From an uncultured Paludibaculum sp. (lineage in GTDB: Bacteria > Acidobacteriota > Terriglobia > Bryobacterales > Bryobacteraceae), in NCBI RefSeq assembly GCF_963665245.1, contig NZ_OY762267.1, positions 4,064,001 to 4,128,000 of the forward strand: a stretch of 64,000 bases of DNA. Reading direction: 5' to 3'. The translations under genes and the position numbers were made by a program. The notes beneath the pieces are model-generated. The model did no database searches. It saw only the letters and a list, made by a program, of their open reading frames with translations, and had not been told where the DNA came from. Shown here in pieces: positions 50,722 to 61,200 of the stretch (positions are counted from its first letter, which is position 1; every line of letters starts with the position of its first letter).

Positions 50722-52149
50722 TTAGCCCTTCTTGACGGCGGGCTTAGCGGCAGGCTTCGCAGCCGGGGCGCCAGCCTTCCCGAGCGTCTCGATTTCCTTG
50801 AAGGAGACCGTGCGGCCCTCGTCGAGGGCCATATTGGAGAGGATGACGGCGATGGAATCCTGCAGACCAACTTCGATGTCGGCGCGCGGGTGGCCGCCCG
50901 TCTTGATGTCGTTGAAGAAGCTCTCGAGTTCGATGTCGACCGGGTTGCGCTCTTCGAGCGGAACCATAATGCCCTTCTGATACAGCCACTGGCGGGCGAA
51001 CTTCATTTCCTTCTCGAGGAAGCTCTCGTTGCCCGTCATGAGATCCTTGCCGAGGAGGATGGGCAGCGGGCGGGAGCCGGCGGCAGCGACCATGGTGGAG
51101 CCTGCCTTGAAGGCTTCCTTTTTCTTGCCTGCTTCTTCTACCTTGGACGGCGGGTTGGGCTCTCTGAACCACATACCGATGGGCAGGTTGTTGTCGTCGC
51201 CGATGGTGATGTGGATGGTGCCCTGAGTGCCACAGATGATTTCGCCCATTTCGGTGCGCTGACCGCCGACACCCGCCCAGTGGGACGAACCAGGGATGCC
51301 GGTCCAAACCAGGCGGCGGCCCTTGGGGTACTTGTAGATGAGTTGGACGTTGTCGAGGATGTCGCGGCCGTCGAACAGGAAGTCGTGGGAGCCGAGGCCC
51401 TGGACGGATTCAGGGGTCATGCCGAGCATGCGGTCGGCCACGTCGATCTGGTGAGAGGCGAGTTCGGCCACAAGGCCGCCGGAGTATTCGCGGAAAAGGC
51501 GCCAGTTGGCCATGCGCTCATTGGGCACGCCCTTCTTCATCTTCCAACCGGGGTTGCGGTGCCATTGGGCCTGAACGTAGGTGACATCGCCGAGCATGCC
51601 CTTTTCGATCATCTGACGGGCAGCCTGGTACATGCCGCTGTAGCGGCGCTGGAGGCCGACCTGAAGGGTCTGCTTGGGGCGGGCAGCGGCGAGGGCACGC
51701 AGCGCGTGTACCTCCTCCGGCCTGAACACCATGCTCTTCTCGCAGAAGACGTGCTTGCCGGCTTCCAAGGCATCCTTGGTGACCGGGAAGTGCATGAAGA
51801 GCGGGGTGGTGACGAAGACGGTTTCGACGTTCTTGTCGGCGAGAAGTTCGCGATAGTCCTTGTAGCGCTTGGGGCTGCCGCCGATGGTCTGGTCGGCCTT
51901 GTTGAGGGCGTCGTCGGTGAGATCGCAGATGGCGACGCAACGGCCGGTGTCGATTCCCTTCAAGTGCTTGAGCAGATAGGTCCCGCGGCTACCGGTGCCG
52001 ACCATGCCATAGTTGACGGCGTTCGTGGCGGCACGCGCTTTCAAGATGGCGGGCGCTCCCTGAAGGTGGGAGGCGGCGACACCGGCGATAGTAGCTGCGC
52101 CAGCAGCCTTGATGGCGTCACGACGCGTCAGATCCTTGTTGTCGGCCAT
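50722..52149 (-). CDS. Gfo/Idh/MocA-family oxidoreductase, TAT-exported
   Basis: The 475-residue product begins with a twin-arginine signal (LTRRDAIKAAGAATIAGVAA). The Rossmann motif follows as NYGMVGTGSRGTYLL, and CEKSMVFRPEEV is the conserved Lys-containing segment (EK.). The C-terminal 40 residues are Ala/Lys/Pro-rich (AAKPAAKPAVKKG). It should be an NAD(P)-dependent sugar or inositol oxidoreductase acting outside the cytoplasm, with tightly bound cofactor, as known for related TAT-exported members. Confidence 0.92.
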   Translation of the reverse strand: MADNKDLTRRDAIKAAGAATIAGVAASHLQGAPAILKARAATNAVNYGMVGTGSRGTYLLKHLKGIDTGRCVAICDLTDDALNKADQTIGGSPKRYKDYRELLADKNVETVFVTTPLFMHFPVTKDALEAGKHVFCEKSMVFRPEEVHALRALAAARPKQTLQVGLQRRYSGMYQAARQMIEKGMLGDVTYVQAQWHRNPGWKMKKGVPNERMANWRLFREYSGGLVAELASHQIDVADRMLGMTPESVQGLGSHDFLFDGRDILDNVQLIYKYPKGRRLVWTGIPGSSHWAGVGGQRTEMGEIICGTQGTIHITIGDDNNLPIGMWFREPNPPSKVEEAGKKKEAFKAGSTMVAAAGSRPLPILLGKDLMTGNESFLEKEMKFARQWLYQKGIMVPLEERNPVDIELESFFNDIKTGGHPRADIEVGLQDSIAVILSNMALDEGRTVSFKEIETLGKAGAPAAKPAAKPAVKKG

Positions 52150-52179
52150 TTAGCAAACCTCGGAGAAGATATTGGAAGT

Positions 52180-53094
52180 CTAAGATCGGGGCTCGGATTC
52201 CGCCCCTATTCTATCTTGAATTGGCGCTCTGAGGACGGAGGTAGTTACAGCCTGCCGCACACTGCGGGCAGTCCACTCGGCGCCCGCCAAAACGACGAGG
52301 CCGGCGACGAAGCCCCAGGTGAAGATGGTGATGGAATTCACGAAGACACCGTACTCGTGGGAGAACTTCTTGTACATCCAGGGCCACACGAGCATGTTGA
52401 TCCACTTGAGGGCTTCGAGGACGAGTCCGACGATGATCGCGCGCGGCAGGACATGCTTCTTCGACACCTTGGTGTTGGGCAGGTAGCAGTAGACAAGGAA
52501 GAGCAGAACGATGGTGATGGGGATAGAGGCGATTTTGAAGGCGAGACGGACGATCCAGGTGAACGCGGTGGCGTGATAGTTCTCGACGCCGGAGAGCAGC
52601 TGCAGATTGGCGGCGGTGAAGGCCGCGGTAAGCAGGGTGAGGGCTCCGCAGGCGACGATGAGTCCCATACTCACGAGCTGGTTTTTCAACAGGCTACGGT
52701 TAACCTTAACCTCCCAGGCGCGGTTGAGAGCGACCTCGAGGGGCAGGAACACGCCGTTGGAGACGAACAGCAGCATGATGAGAGAGATCCACTCGACGCG
52801 GTAGGTGTAGCTGGCAATGGTGCGCAGGTTGAAGACCAGGAACTCTCCAGTGCTGCCGGCGAAGTAGTCCTTCACGGCGACATAGATGGCCTCTTCCGCG
52901 GCGCTCCAATGGAAGACGTTGCGGCAGAGCGAGATCATGACCATCAGAAACGGCCACAATGAGAGCAGCACGTTTCCGCCGATGGCGAAAGCGTAGACGT
53001 GTACTTCAGTCTCGAGGATATAGTGCCAGAGGTGCCGCCAATCACCCTTCAGGTCCTTGGCGGAGACCTCGACTTCTTCAAACAGCTTGTACAA
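52180..53094 (-). CDS. YihY/virulence factor BrkB family membrane protein
   Basis: The 304-residue product has six or more membrane segments, including VLLSLWPFLMVMISLC, EWISLIMLLFVSNGVFLPLE and TIFTWGFVAGLVVLAGAEW. The pattern NGVFLPLEVALNRAWEV fits the YihY/BrkB family, whose role is uncertain (formerly annotated as RNase BN). It is divergent from the metallophosphoesterase. Confidence 0.88.
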   Translation of the reverse strand: MYKLFEEVEVSAKDLKGDWRHLWHYILETEVHVYAFAIGGNVLLSLWPFLMVMISLCRNVFHWSAAEEAIYVAVKDYFAGSTGEFLVFNLRTIASYTYRVEWISLIMLLFVSNGVFLPLEVALNRAWEVKVNRSLLKNQLVSMGLIVACGALTLLTAAFTAANLQLLSGVENYHATAFTWIVRLAFKIASIPITIVLLFLVYCYLPNTKVSKKHVLPRAIIVGLVLEALKWINMLVWPWMYKKFSHEYGVFVNSITIFTWGFVAGLVVLAGAEWTARSVRQAVTTSVLRAPIQDRIGAESEPRS

Positions 53095-53123
53095 GGACGG
53101 TCTCCACTTCGATACTATCCATC

Positions 53124-54008
53124 ATGGAACGACGCGCCTTTCTGGGAACAGCGGCAATCGCACCTTTTACATGCCTGAAGGCCGCCGCAGCACCTAGCTC
53201 ATTTCGTTTCATACACTTCACCGATACCCACATTCAACCGGAACTGCGTGCGTCGGCGGGCACGAATGCCTGTTTCGCGGCCATCAACCGGGAGCCGCAC
53301 GACTTCGCGATCTGCGGCGGCGATACGGTGATGGATGCGTTCGAGCAGCCGCACGAGCGGGCGAAGTCGCTTTTCGACCTGTATGGCGCGACCGTGCGGG
53401 ACCTGGCCAAACCCGTATACACGGTGCCCGGCAACCACGACGTGTTCGGCGTTTCGACGAAGAGCGGAGTGGCACCGTCCGATCCGATGTACGGGAAGAA
53501 GTTCTATGAAGACCGGCTGGGCGCGCGGTACGGGTCGTTCGAGTACCAGGGCTGGCACTTCATCCGGCTGGACTCGGTGTTCATCACCGCACAGAAGACC
53601 TATGAAGGGCGAGTAGACGACGAACAACTGGCGTGGCTGAAGCGGGACCTGGAGAGGGCCGGGCGAACGACCCCGGTTGTCGTCGTGACCCACATACCGT
53701 TGGCGACAGCCTTTGGTTTGTTTCCGTTTCCCGACCTGCCCGAGTTGCGGCCGGTGCTGACCGTGGCCAATGCGCGTCAGGTGCTGGCCCTGTTCGAGGG
53801 ATACAATTTGAAGGCGGTGCTGCAGGGCCACACTCACATCGCGGAGAAGGTGGAGCATGAGGGCACTGTTTTTGTGACCTCTGGCGCGGTCTGTGGCAAC
53901 TGGTGGAAGGGCCCGCACTACGGCACGAAAGAAGGCTACGCGGTGCTGACGGTGCGTGGTGAAGACATTTCCTGGGAGTATCGAACCTATGGCTGGAAAG
54001 CCGTTTGA
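53124..54008 (+). CDS. calcineurin-like metallophosphoesterase, exported
   Basis: ATG 53124 gives 294 residues with a signal of TAT-like type (MERRAFLGTAAIAPFTCL). All five metal blocks are present: HFTDTHIQ, CGGDTVMD, VPGNHDVF, VVTHIPLA and LQGHTHIAE. It should hydrolyse phosphoester substrates in the periplasm. It overlaps the start of the epimerase gene by 20 bases, implying co-translation. Confidence 0.92.
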   Translation: MERRAFLGTAAIAPFTCLKAAAAPSSFRFIHFTDTHIQPELRASAGTNACFAAINREPHDFAICGGDTVMDAFEQPHERAKSLFDLYGATVRDLAKPVYTVPGNHDVFGVSTKSGVAPSDPMYGKKFYEDRLGARYGSFEYQGWHFIRLDSVFITAQKTYEGRVDDEQLAWLKRDLERAGRTTPVVVVTHIPLATAFGLFPFPDLPELRPVLTVANARQVLALFEGYNLKAVLQGHTHIAEKVEHEGTVFVTSGAVCGNWWKGPHYGTKEGYAVLTVRGEDISWEYRTYGWKAV

Positions 54009-54873
54009 GCCTGTACTGCATTCGGTGAGCTATGCCGGAGTCTGGCCGGGCCAGGCTCGGCTGACGTTGGACGGGTTTCTCGAGAAGGCGGCGCAGCTCA
54101 AGTTTCCAGCCGTGATGCTGATGGCGAAGAGGCCCCATTTCTCCGTGCTGGATTACGATCGGGAAGCCTGTCTGCGGCTGAGCGAAAAGCTGGAGATGTT
54201 GGGGCTGCGGTGCGCCGTCGTGGCCGGCTACAACAACTTCTCGGCCGACGCCGAGCATCCGGACATTCCCCAACGCGAGTTCCAGTTGGCGCATATCGAG
54301 GCGTTGTGCCGGAGGGCGCGAGATATAGGGGCACCGGTGGTAAGGATCTTCACGGCATACGAGCACCCGTCGTTCGCCATGCACACACTGGTGGAGACAC
54401 TGCGTGAGGCGGCGCAGCGGGCGGCCGATTTCGGGGTGACGCTGGGTGTCCAGAACCACCACGACTGCGCCGGACACTACCTGTCGTTTCTGGACCTTCT
54501 CGGTGCTGTAGACCACCCCAACTGTAGGGCGTGCTTCGATGCGTGGAGCCCAGCGCTCCAAGGTGACGACGTGGCGGAAGCGGCGCGGCGCATGGCACCG
54601 TGGACCGTGCATACGACGGCCGCGGACTATCAGTACCGGCCGCGGTTCCGCTACGTGCCGGCGCAGGTCAACTACGAGGCGCTGACGCCGGCCGTACAGG
54701 CTGTGCCGATGGGCGAGGGGTTCATCGACTACGAAGCGTTTCTGGAGGGTTTGCACGCAGGTGACTATCCGGGTCCCCTGGCGTACGAAATGTGCAGCCC
54801 GCTGCTGGGTGGAGGTTCGGAGGAGAATCTGGACCGGACGGCCGCCGCGTTTCTGGCGTGGCTAGCCGGCTAG
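53989..54873 (+). CDS. sugar phosphate isomerase/epimerase (xylose isomerase-like TIM barrel)
   Basis: ATG 53989 gives 294 residues. Metal- and substrate-site segments are recognisable: VVAGYNNFSADAEHP, LGVQNHHDCAGHY, NCRACFDAWSP and YPGPLAYEMCSPL with the terminal Glu. The family isomerises or epimerises keto-sugars or inositol derivatives, which fits the neighbouring Gfo/Idh/MocA enzyme. Its 3' end converges with and overlaps the hybrid sensor gene by 12 bases. Confidence 0.9.
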   Translation: MAGKPFEPVLHSVSYAGVWPGQARLTLDGFLEKAAQLKFPAVMLMAKRPHFSVLDYDREACLRLSEKLEMLGLRCAVVAGYNNFSADAEHPDIPQREFQLAHIEALCRRARDIGAPVVRIFTAYEHPSFAMHTLVETLREAAQRAADFGVTLGVQNHHDCAGHYLSFLDLLGAVDHPNCRACFDAWSPALQGDDVAEAARRMAPWTVHTTAADYQYRPRFRYVPAQVNYEALTPAVQAVPMGEGFIDYEAFLEGLHAGDYPGPLAYEMCSPLLGGGSEENLDRTAAAFLAWLAG

Positions 54874-56382
54874 CAGGGCTTTCACTTCAGTGATGAGTTG
54901 GGCAACGTGGAAGGGCTTGGCGAGAAATCGGGTCTTTTCCGGCAGCTTGCGAGCTCCAATCTGGGCAACCAGTTCAGCATCCTCGGTGAAGCCCGAGATG
55001 AACAACACGCCTGCGTCGGGCCACTTGGCACGTACGCTTTCCGCCAACTCACGCCCGCTCTGACCGGGCATCGTGAGGTCGGTGACCAGGAGATCGAGCG
55101 GCATATCCAGCGTGTCGAAGACGGTGAGGGCACCGGCGGCCGCGGGGGCGTGGATCACGCGATAGCCGTGCCGTTCGAGAGCTTTGACAATGAGTGACCG
55201 GATGCCGGGTTCATCCTCAACGACGAGAACAGTCGTGGTTGTCTCGGGCAGGACTGCCACGGAAGATTGAGGGCAGGTGAGAACGAGACGTGGGGTCTCG
55301 CCGGGCTCCGCCTCGAAGGTGATGGTGCCTTCCAGGGCCTGCCAGGGGCGAACAAGGCCGGCGAGGCCGAGAGGCGGATCGGAGCCCTCTTTGGGCCCGG
55401 AGAAGGGCTCAAAGAGGCGCTCGCGAGTCTCGCTGGAGACCGTGAGTCCCGGCAGGTGGAGTGCGATCTCGACGGCACTCTCACCGCTGGCGCGGATGTG
55501 GAGCTCGGCGGTGCCGGGCTCAGGCCTGAGATGGCGCAATGTTTCGTGGACGATCTGATCGAGCAACTGGCGGGATGTCTGGATCTGAAGTCCTGTGCCG
55601 GCGTCCGAGACGACGCCCCAACGCGCGGTCGCCGCGGTGGCCCACTCATCGACGTTCAGCCGTGCCGCGTCTGGGACGTGTGGCCGGATGAGTGAGGAGA
55701 GGTCGTGGGTGAGCGCACCCATGCGATTGGAGGCTTTGACAATCTCCGCCACATCATTGCGGCGGTCGTCCTCCGGCGGAAGACTCTCCATGAGCTCCTC
55801 GGCATAGCCACCGATGATCATCAGGAGATTATTGGCGACATGGGCGAGACGCCCGGAGAGGCGCTCGATTGCGCCGCGTTTGGATTCCTCGATGAAGTCC
55901 CACTGGCGGCGGCGCTCCAAGGCGGGGTCGGCGGGCGACCCCAGGGAGGCGGCCGGCACCGAGGATACCGAGGCATGCTCCTCGCCAATGGTGAGGAGAA
56001 GCTCATCCTCCGCGCCGGCCTGCCATCCTGGGACTCTCTGGATTGTGGCGGTAAGGTGGAGCGCCGAGCCTTCACCACCCAGCAAAATCGGATGATCGAG
56101 GCGGGGCCGGCCGGTCTGAAGAACCTCGGCCAGTGCGGCTTCGAGCTGCGGATCGGGCAGCAGATCGGGCAGGCGCAAACGCGAGAGGTCGGCGTTGCGC
56201 AAACCGAAACGGCGCCGGAACTCGCGATTCACGGCGATGAGGCCCCATTCCCCGTCAACAATCGCAAGGGCGACGGGCAGAAAGGCGAAGATGTCCTGGT
56301 AGTAGCGACGTTCCGTCTCAACCAGGGCGAGCAAGCGCGCGACTTCGGACGACTTCCATTGATCAAGATCAGCGCGTTGCAT
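54862..56382 (-). CDS. PAS-sensor/receiver hybrid with degenerate kinase domain
   Basis: ATG 56382 gives 506 residues. A PAS domain (about 25-135, LPVALAIVDGEWGLIAVNRE) is followed by a HisKA-like helix with His in GRLAHVANNLLMIIGGYAEE, a reduced HATPase region and a C-terminal receiver (TTVLVVEDEPGIRSLIVKAL, phospho-acceptor in DLLVTDLTMPG, Lys in FLAKPF). The HATPase N-box (QIVHETLRHL) lacks the Asn and the G1 box (LPGLTVSSETRERLFEPF) lacks Asp-x-Gly-x-Gly, so ATP binding is doubtful. Confidence 0.85.
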   Translation of the reverse strand: MQRADLDQWKSSEVARLLALVETERRYYQDIFAFLPVALAIVDGEWGLIAVNREFRRRFGLRNADLSRLRLPDLLPDPQLEAALAEVLQTGRPRLDHPILLGGEGSALHLTATIQRVPGWQAGAEDELLLTIGEEHASVSSVPAASLGSPADPALERRRQWDFIEESKRGAIERLSGRLAHVANNLLMIIGGYAEELMESLPPEDDRRNDVAEIVKASNRMGALTHDLSSLIRPHVPDAARLNVDEWATAATARWGVVSDAGTGLQIQTSRQLLDQIVHETLRHLRPEPGTAELHIRASGESAVEIALHLPGLTVSSETRERLFEPFSGPKEGSDPPLGLAGLVRPWQALEGTITFEAEPGETPRLVLTCPQSSVAVLPETTTTVLVVEDEPGIRSLIVKALERHGYRVIHAPAAAGALTVFDTLDMPLDLLVTDLTMPGQSGRELAESVRAKWPDAGVLFISGFTEDAELVAQIGARKLPEKTRFLAKPFHVAQLITEVKALLAG

Positions 56383-56543
56383 GAGGCTACCACTTAAGTC
56401 TCGGTGGCAAGGGGCCGGCGGAGCAATGGACCGGATGGGTATTCCGGGACAGATTTGTCCCATTACTTTGTGGGACTTATGGGACCAGTACCGGGTGGGC
56501 CGGCTCCGCCAGGGCCTGTTCCCGATAGAATACGACGAACCTT

Positions 56544-58232
56544 ATGATGCACTTGGCGGTTGGTGGGCTCGACCTGGCCGTGATCCTGGTCTATCTGGCT
56601 GGAGTTGTAGGGATTGGCTGTTATGCGGGCTTTGTCCGGCGCCGTGGTGGCGGGGAGGGCAGTCACTACTTCCTGGCTGGCAATACTTTGACCTGGCCCG
56701 TCATCGGTCTGGCCATGTTCGCCGCCAATATCTCCACCGTGCATCTGGTGAGCCTGGCTGAGGCGGCCTACAAGTACGGGCTCGTGTTTGGGCACTTTGA
56801 GTGGATGGCGGGCTTCACATTGATCCTGCTGTCGCTGTTTTTCGCGCCGCTCTATCTACGGTCGAAGGTGCCGACGCTGCCCGATTTTCTGGAGCGGCGT
56901 TTCAACCGCAAGTGCCGCGACCTGCTGGCTGTGGTCTCGTTGTTCTCGGCGATTGTCATCCATATAGGGATTGCGCTCTACACCGCGGCGTTTGTACTGC
57001 GCGGCATCCTCGGCCTGGTGCCCGGCTCCACCGTCCTTGGAATGGATGCGTTGATGTTCTTCATCATCGCTTTGGGCGTACTGACGGGCATCTACACAAT
57101 GCTGGGGGGCCTGCTGGCGGTGGTGTGGACTGAGAGCATCCAGACCGTCCTGCTGCTGCTGGGCGCGATCGTGATCACGGTGGTGGCCTGGAACCGGCTG
57201 GGTGGCTGGGAGGTACTGGTGGCCACGCTGGCCGTCAAGGCGCACCCATTGGCTGGCACGGCGAAGGACATCCCCGCCACCACCGGCAACTTCCTAAATA
57301 TGGCGCGGGACGCGTCGGATCTGTCGGGGCTGCCCTGGTACAGCGTGATTCTCGGCTATCCCGTGCTGGGCATCTGGTACTGGTGCGCCGACCAGACGAT
57401 CGTCCAGCGGGTACTGGCGGCACGGGACGAGAAGCAGGCGCGGCTGGGTCCTCTGTTTTGCGCGTTCCTGAAGATCCTGCCGGTGTTCTTTTTCGTATTG
57501 CCGGGCACGATCTGCGTGGCACTGGTGCAGAACAATGCGTTTCAGGGCGATGGCCCGGCAACGGCCGCCGATACGTACACCTTCATGATCACCCGCCTGC
57601 TGCCCGTCGGCCTGAAGGGCCTGGTCACGGCGGCGATGCTGGCAGCGGCGATGCAGACCTGTTCAGCCGCGTTGAACTCGACCGCCACCTTGTTCGCTTA
57701 CGACATCTACAAGCGGTGGAAGCCGGAAACGACCGATCACAAGCTCGTGGTAATCGGCAAGATCACCACCGTGGTGGCCACTGTTCTGGCGATCGTGTGG
57801 TCGCCGTTGTTGAGCCACTACAACACGATTTATGACGGGCTGGTGCGTCTGGTCTCCTATGTCTCACCGCCCATCACGGCGGTGTTTCTGATTGGGGTTT
57901 TCTGGAAGAAGGCATCGGGGAGGGGCGCGTACATCACGATGACGTCGGGCGCGGTCTTCGGCGCGGCGATGTTCGTGCTCGACTTCGCGGGCTACGGGGT
58001 GAAGGACTTCATGCTGACCGCGTTCGGGATGTTCCTGTTGTGCTCGGTGGTGTTGGTGGTTGCGTCGCGCGCATTCCCCGAGCGGCTGAAAGCCGAGGCG
58101 GAACCGCTGGTTTGGGCGCGCTGGAGTGAATCGTTCGAAGGGGATGCCGGTGGGCGAGGCCTGGCGGATTACCGGGTGCTGTCCGCAGTGGTAGCGGTGA
58201 CGTTCGTCATCCTTTACGCACTGGTGTGGTAA
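56544..58232 (+). CDS. sodium:solute symporter family (SSS) transporter
   Basis: The 562-residue product has 13-14 membrane segments. Family sequence includes HYFLAGNTLTWPVIGLAMFA, ANISTVHLVSLAEAAYKYG and GLVTAAMLAAAMQTCSAALN. Members import sugars, inositol or other solutes with Na+. Gene context (SusC-like receptor, LacI regulator, sugar enzymes) favours a sugar or inositol substrate. Confidence 0.93.
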   Translation: MMHLAVGGLDLAVILVYLAGVVGIGCYAGFVRRRGGGEGSHYFLAGNTLTWPVIGLAMFAANISTVHLVSLAEAAYKYGLVFGHFEWMAGFTLILLSLFFAPLYLRSKVPTLPDFLERRFNRKCRDLLAVVSLFSAIVIHIGIALYTAAFVLRGILGLVPGSTVLGMDALMFFIIALGVLTGIYTMLGGLLAVVWTESIQTVLLLLGAIVITVVAWNRLGGWEVLVATLAVKAHPLAGTAKDIPATTGNFLNMARDASDLSGLPWYSVILGYPVLGIWYWCADQTIVQRVLAARDEKQARLGPLFCAFLKILPVFFFVLPGTICVALVQNNAFQGDGPATAADTYTFMITRLLPVGLKGLVTAAMLAAAMQTCSAALNSTATLFAYDIYKRWKPETTDHKLVVIGKITTVVATVLAIVWSPLLSHYNTIYDGLVRLVSYVSPPITAVFLIGVFWKKASGRGAYITMTSGAVFGAAMFVLDFAGYGVKDFMLTAFGMFLLCSVVLVVASRAFPERLKAEAEPLVWARWSESFEGDAGGRGLADYRVLSAVVAVTFVILYALVW

Positions 58233-58237
58233 AAGAA

Positions 58238-58271
58238 GCGCCCCGCCGCACGGTTGGTGCGGGCGGGGCGC
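58238..58271. terminator. strong GC-rich hairpin between convergent genes
   Basis: The stem GCGCCCCGCCGCAC pairs with GTGCGGGCGGGGCGC around a short loop, directly after the transporter stop and before the stop of the TonB receptor gene. It is preceded by AAAAGAA. It probably terminates both transcripts. Confidence 0.65.
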
Positions 58272-58292
58272 GGGGGCCTCAGGAGAGTGAGG

Positions 58293-61200
58293 TTAGAACG
58301 CGTAGCGGAGGGCGAACTGCACCTGACGGGCGCTGCCCGCGCTGGTGATTCTGCCAAAGGTGGCCGAACTCCGGTTCGTATCCGGATTGCCGAAATTGAT
58401 CACGTTCGGCAAGTTGTAGAACTCGCCGCGGAGTTCGACGGACTGCCGTTCGAAGAACTTGAACTTCTTGGCAACGGATACGTCGGCGGCAACCTTGCCG
58501 TCGGCGCGGATGGTGTTGGCACCGGAATTGCCATAGGCGTTGACGGGCATGGAGAAGGCGTCGGTGTTGAACCACTTGTTGACGGAACGCTGCTCCATGG
58601 GCAGGATGGGAACGCCGGTCACGTCGGCGCGGCCGATGTACTTGCCGGTATGGGCGGTGTCCTGGCCGGAGGTCACGTTGAGCGGGCGTCCGGTCTGGAC
58701 TTGTATGATCCCTTCCAAGGCCCAGCCGCCGAGGAATGCATCTGCGAAGCTATTCCAGGTGGTCCCGAAGGTGCGGCCTTTGCCAAATGGCAGGTCGTAG
58801 ACATAGCCGACCTTGAACGCATGGCGCAGGTCGTAGCTGGCGGGCGACCAATCGGCGCGGCGGTTGAACATGTCCTGATATTTGGCTTCGGGCAGCGACG
58901 ACTGATCGTCCATGACCTTGCCCCAGGTGTAGTTGGCGAGAATCGACAAGCCCTTGCTGAAGCGCTTGGTAATCTTCGCTTCCATGGCGTTGTACTCGGA
59001 GGCGAACACATTGCTGCCACCGTCGAGGTTCCCGGTGAAGCCGGATGCAGCAAAGCGGCGAGGATTCGCCACGCCCGCGGCCACCGGCTGCAGGGCGTTG
59101 TTCCACCCGACGTAACCCACCTGGTTGCGGTTGGCGGAACCGACATAGCCGACATCCAGGGTGACATCCTGCATGAGCTCGCGCTGTACGAAGATGTTCC
59201 ACTGCTGGGAATAGGGAGAGCGGTTGTTTGGATCCTGCGGCCAGCCGCCCAGGGCCTGGGTGCTGTTGAATGAGGGACCCTGATCGGAGATGGAAGTGTC
59301 GGGGATTGCGCCGGTGTTGTTCGGGCTGAAGACCTGCTGTGGCAGGTAGGGCCAGAATTTGCGCAAGTCGTTCAACTCCTGCATGAAGGTACTGTTGAAG
59401 AACATGCCGAAGGCCATGCGGACGACGGTCTTCGAGTTGGCCTGGTAAGCAATACCGACGCGGGGGGCAAAGTTCAGCCAGCGGTTCTTCATCAGGGTGC
59501 GGCCATAGCCGAAGGTACGTGGGCCCTCGCCGGTGCGGCCGGTCACGGGATCGGTCAGCGGATTGATTCCGGCCCACATCAACTGGGCCTTGTCCTGGCC
59601 GTTCTCGCGGGTAACGAGCAGGTTGCCGAGGGCATCCTGGGCGTCGTAGGGGCGGTTGAACCCTTCCCAGCGGACGCCGAGGTTGACAGTCAGCTTATCG
59701 GTAACGCGCCAGTCGTCCTGGAAGAACGCTGAGTAGGAGTTTTGCCGGCCCTGGGCATTAGGAATGCCGACGCCGCGAGCGATTGCGTTGGGGTAGCCCA
59801 GCAGCGCAGTGGCGTATGAGTTGCCCGCAGTGGGATCCTCGGCCGAATTGGTCATGCTGGACCAGAAGTTGGCGCTGCCATTGGTGGGGTTGGCAAAGAA
59901 GGCATCCATGGCGCGGCGCATGTACTGTCCGCCGAACTTGATGGAATGGCGGCCCATCATTTTGGAGAGCTTGCCTTCGTACTGGTGGTCGGTATCAATG
60001 ATCGTTTCGCCGCCGCCGCCGGCGAAAGTGCCGAACAGACCATCCGCACTGAAGTTCGGCATCACGTCGCAGAGAGCCTGGCTGTCGAACATCTTGATGC
60101 CGGCCTTGGCGAGAACATCGGCGCGTTTCAGACCATTCTTGAACTGGTCGCAACCAGGGTTGTTGGGGTGGTTGTAGCCGTACTTCACTTCGAGCACGGT
60201 GGTGGGGCCGAAGATGTGGTTCCAGCCGACTCCGAAGTTGTCGGAATCGATGCGGACGGCATTGACCCGGACGGTGGAGAAGTTGGAGGGGCTGTTCTCC
60301 CCGACGCGTTGGCGCATGTAGCGGGCAAAGAAGGTGTCCTTGGAGCCGAGGGTATGGTCACCGCGCAGGACGAGCATGTCGCGATCGTTCGCGGTGGGGT
60401 CGGTCATGATGTAGTTGTTCGTCTGGCCACCGGCGTTGGGCGTCGGCAGGTAAGTATCGGTGAGATACTTCATGCCGGCATTGATGCGGGCCTGCGGAAT
60501 GATGTTGCCGGCGAAGGGCTGACGCACGATGCCGTTGGCGGTCTGGACACCGGTGAGTGGGTCGTAGATCTGCTTGTTGAAGCTGGAGAAGTCACCGGTG
60601 CGCCAGGTGGCGATGGGCGTGGAACTGATCGTTGTATTGCCGCGGCGGCGGCGGTAGCCTTCCCAACTGGCGAACCAGAAGGTGTGGTCGCGGCCGTTGT
60701 ACACCTTAGGCAGTACGACGGGGCCGCCGACGGCGACGCCGTACTGATTCTGGCGGAAGGGAACGCGGGTCGCCTGTGTGGCCGGGTTGGCTTGCGCCTG
60801 GGCATTGCGGAACCAGTCGTTGGCGTCGAGTTTGTCGTTGCGGAAGTACTCGTAGACGCTGCCATGGAGGTCGCGGGTGCCGGACTTGATCGACAGATTC
60901 ACGTTGGCTCCGGCGCTGCGGCCGAATTCAGCGGAGTTGTTGGTGGCGACGCGGAACTCCTGGATGGCGTCCATGGGGGGCGCGCCGACGCCTGAGCTCA
61001 TGTACATCATGTTGTTGTCGACACCGTCGATGGTGTAGTTGCTGTCCTGCTGGCGCTGCCCGTTCACCGAGACCATCTGGAGGCCGGCCTGGCCGCCCTT
61101 GGACTGGTTGGGAGCGATGTCGCTGGTACCGGGCATCATGACGATCAGACGTGTGAAGTTGCGGCCGTTCACCGGGATGCGTTCGAGTTGCGAAGTGGTG

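Noticed and set aside
50707..52962. A 751-codon forward ORF opposite the Gfo/Idh/MocA and YihY genes
   Set aside because: It is the antisense shadow of two well-recognised reverse-strand genes in GC-rich DNA.
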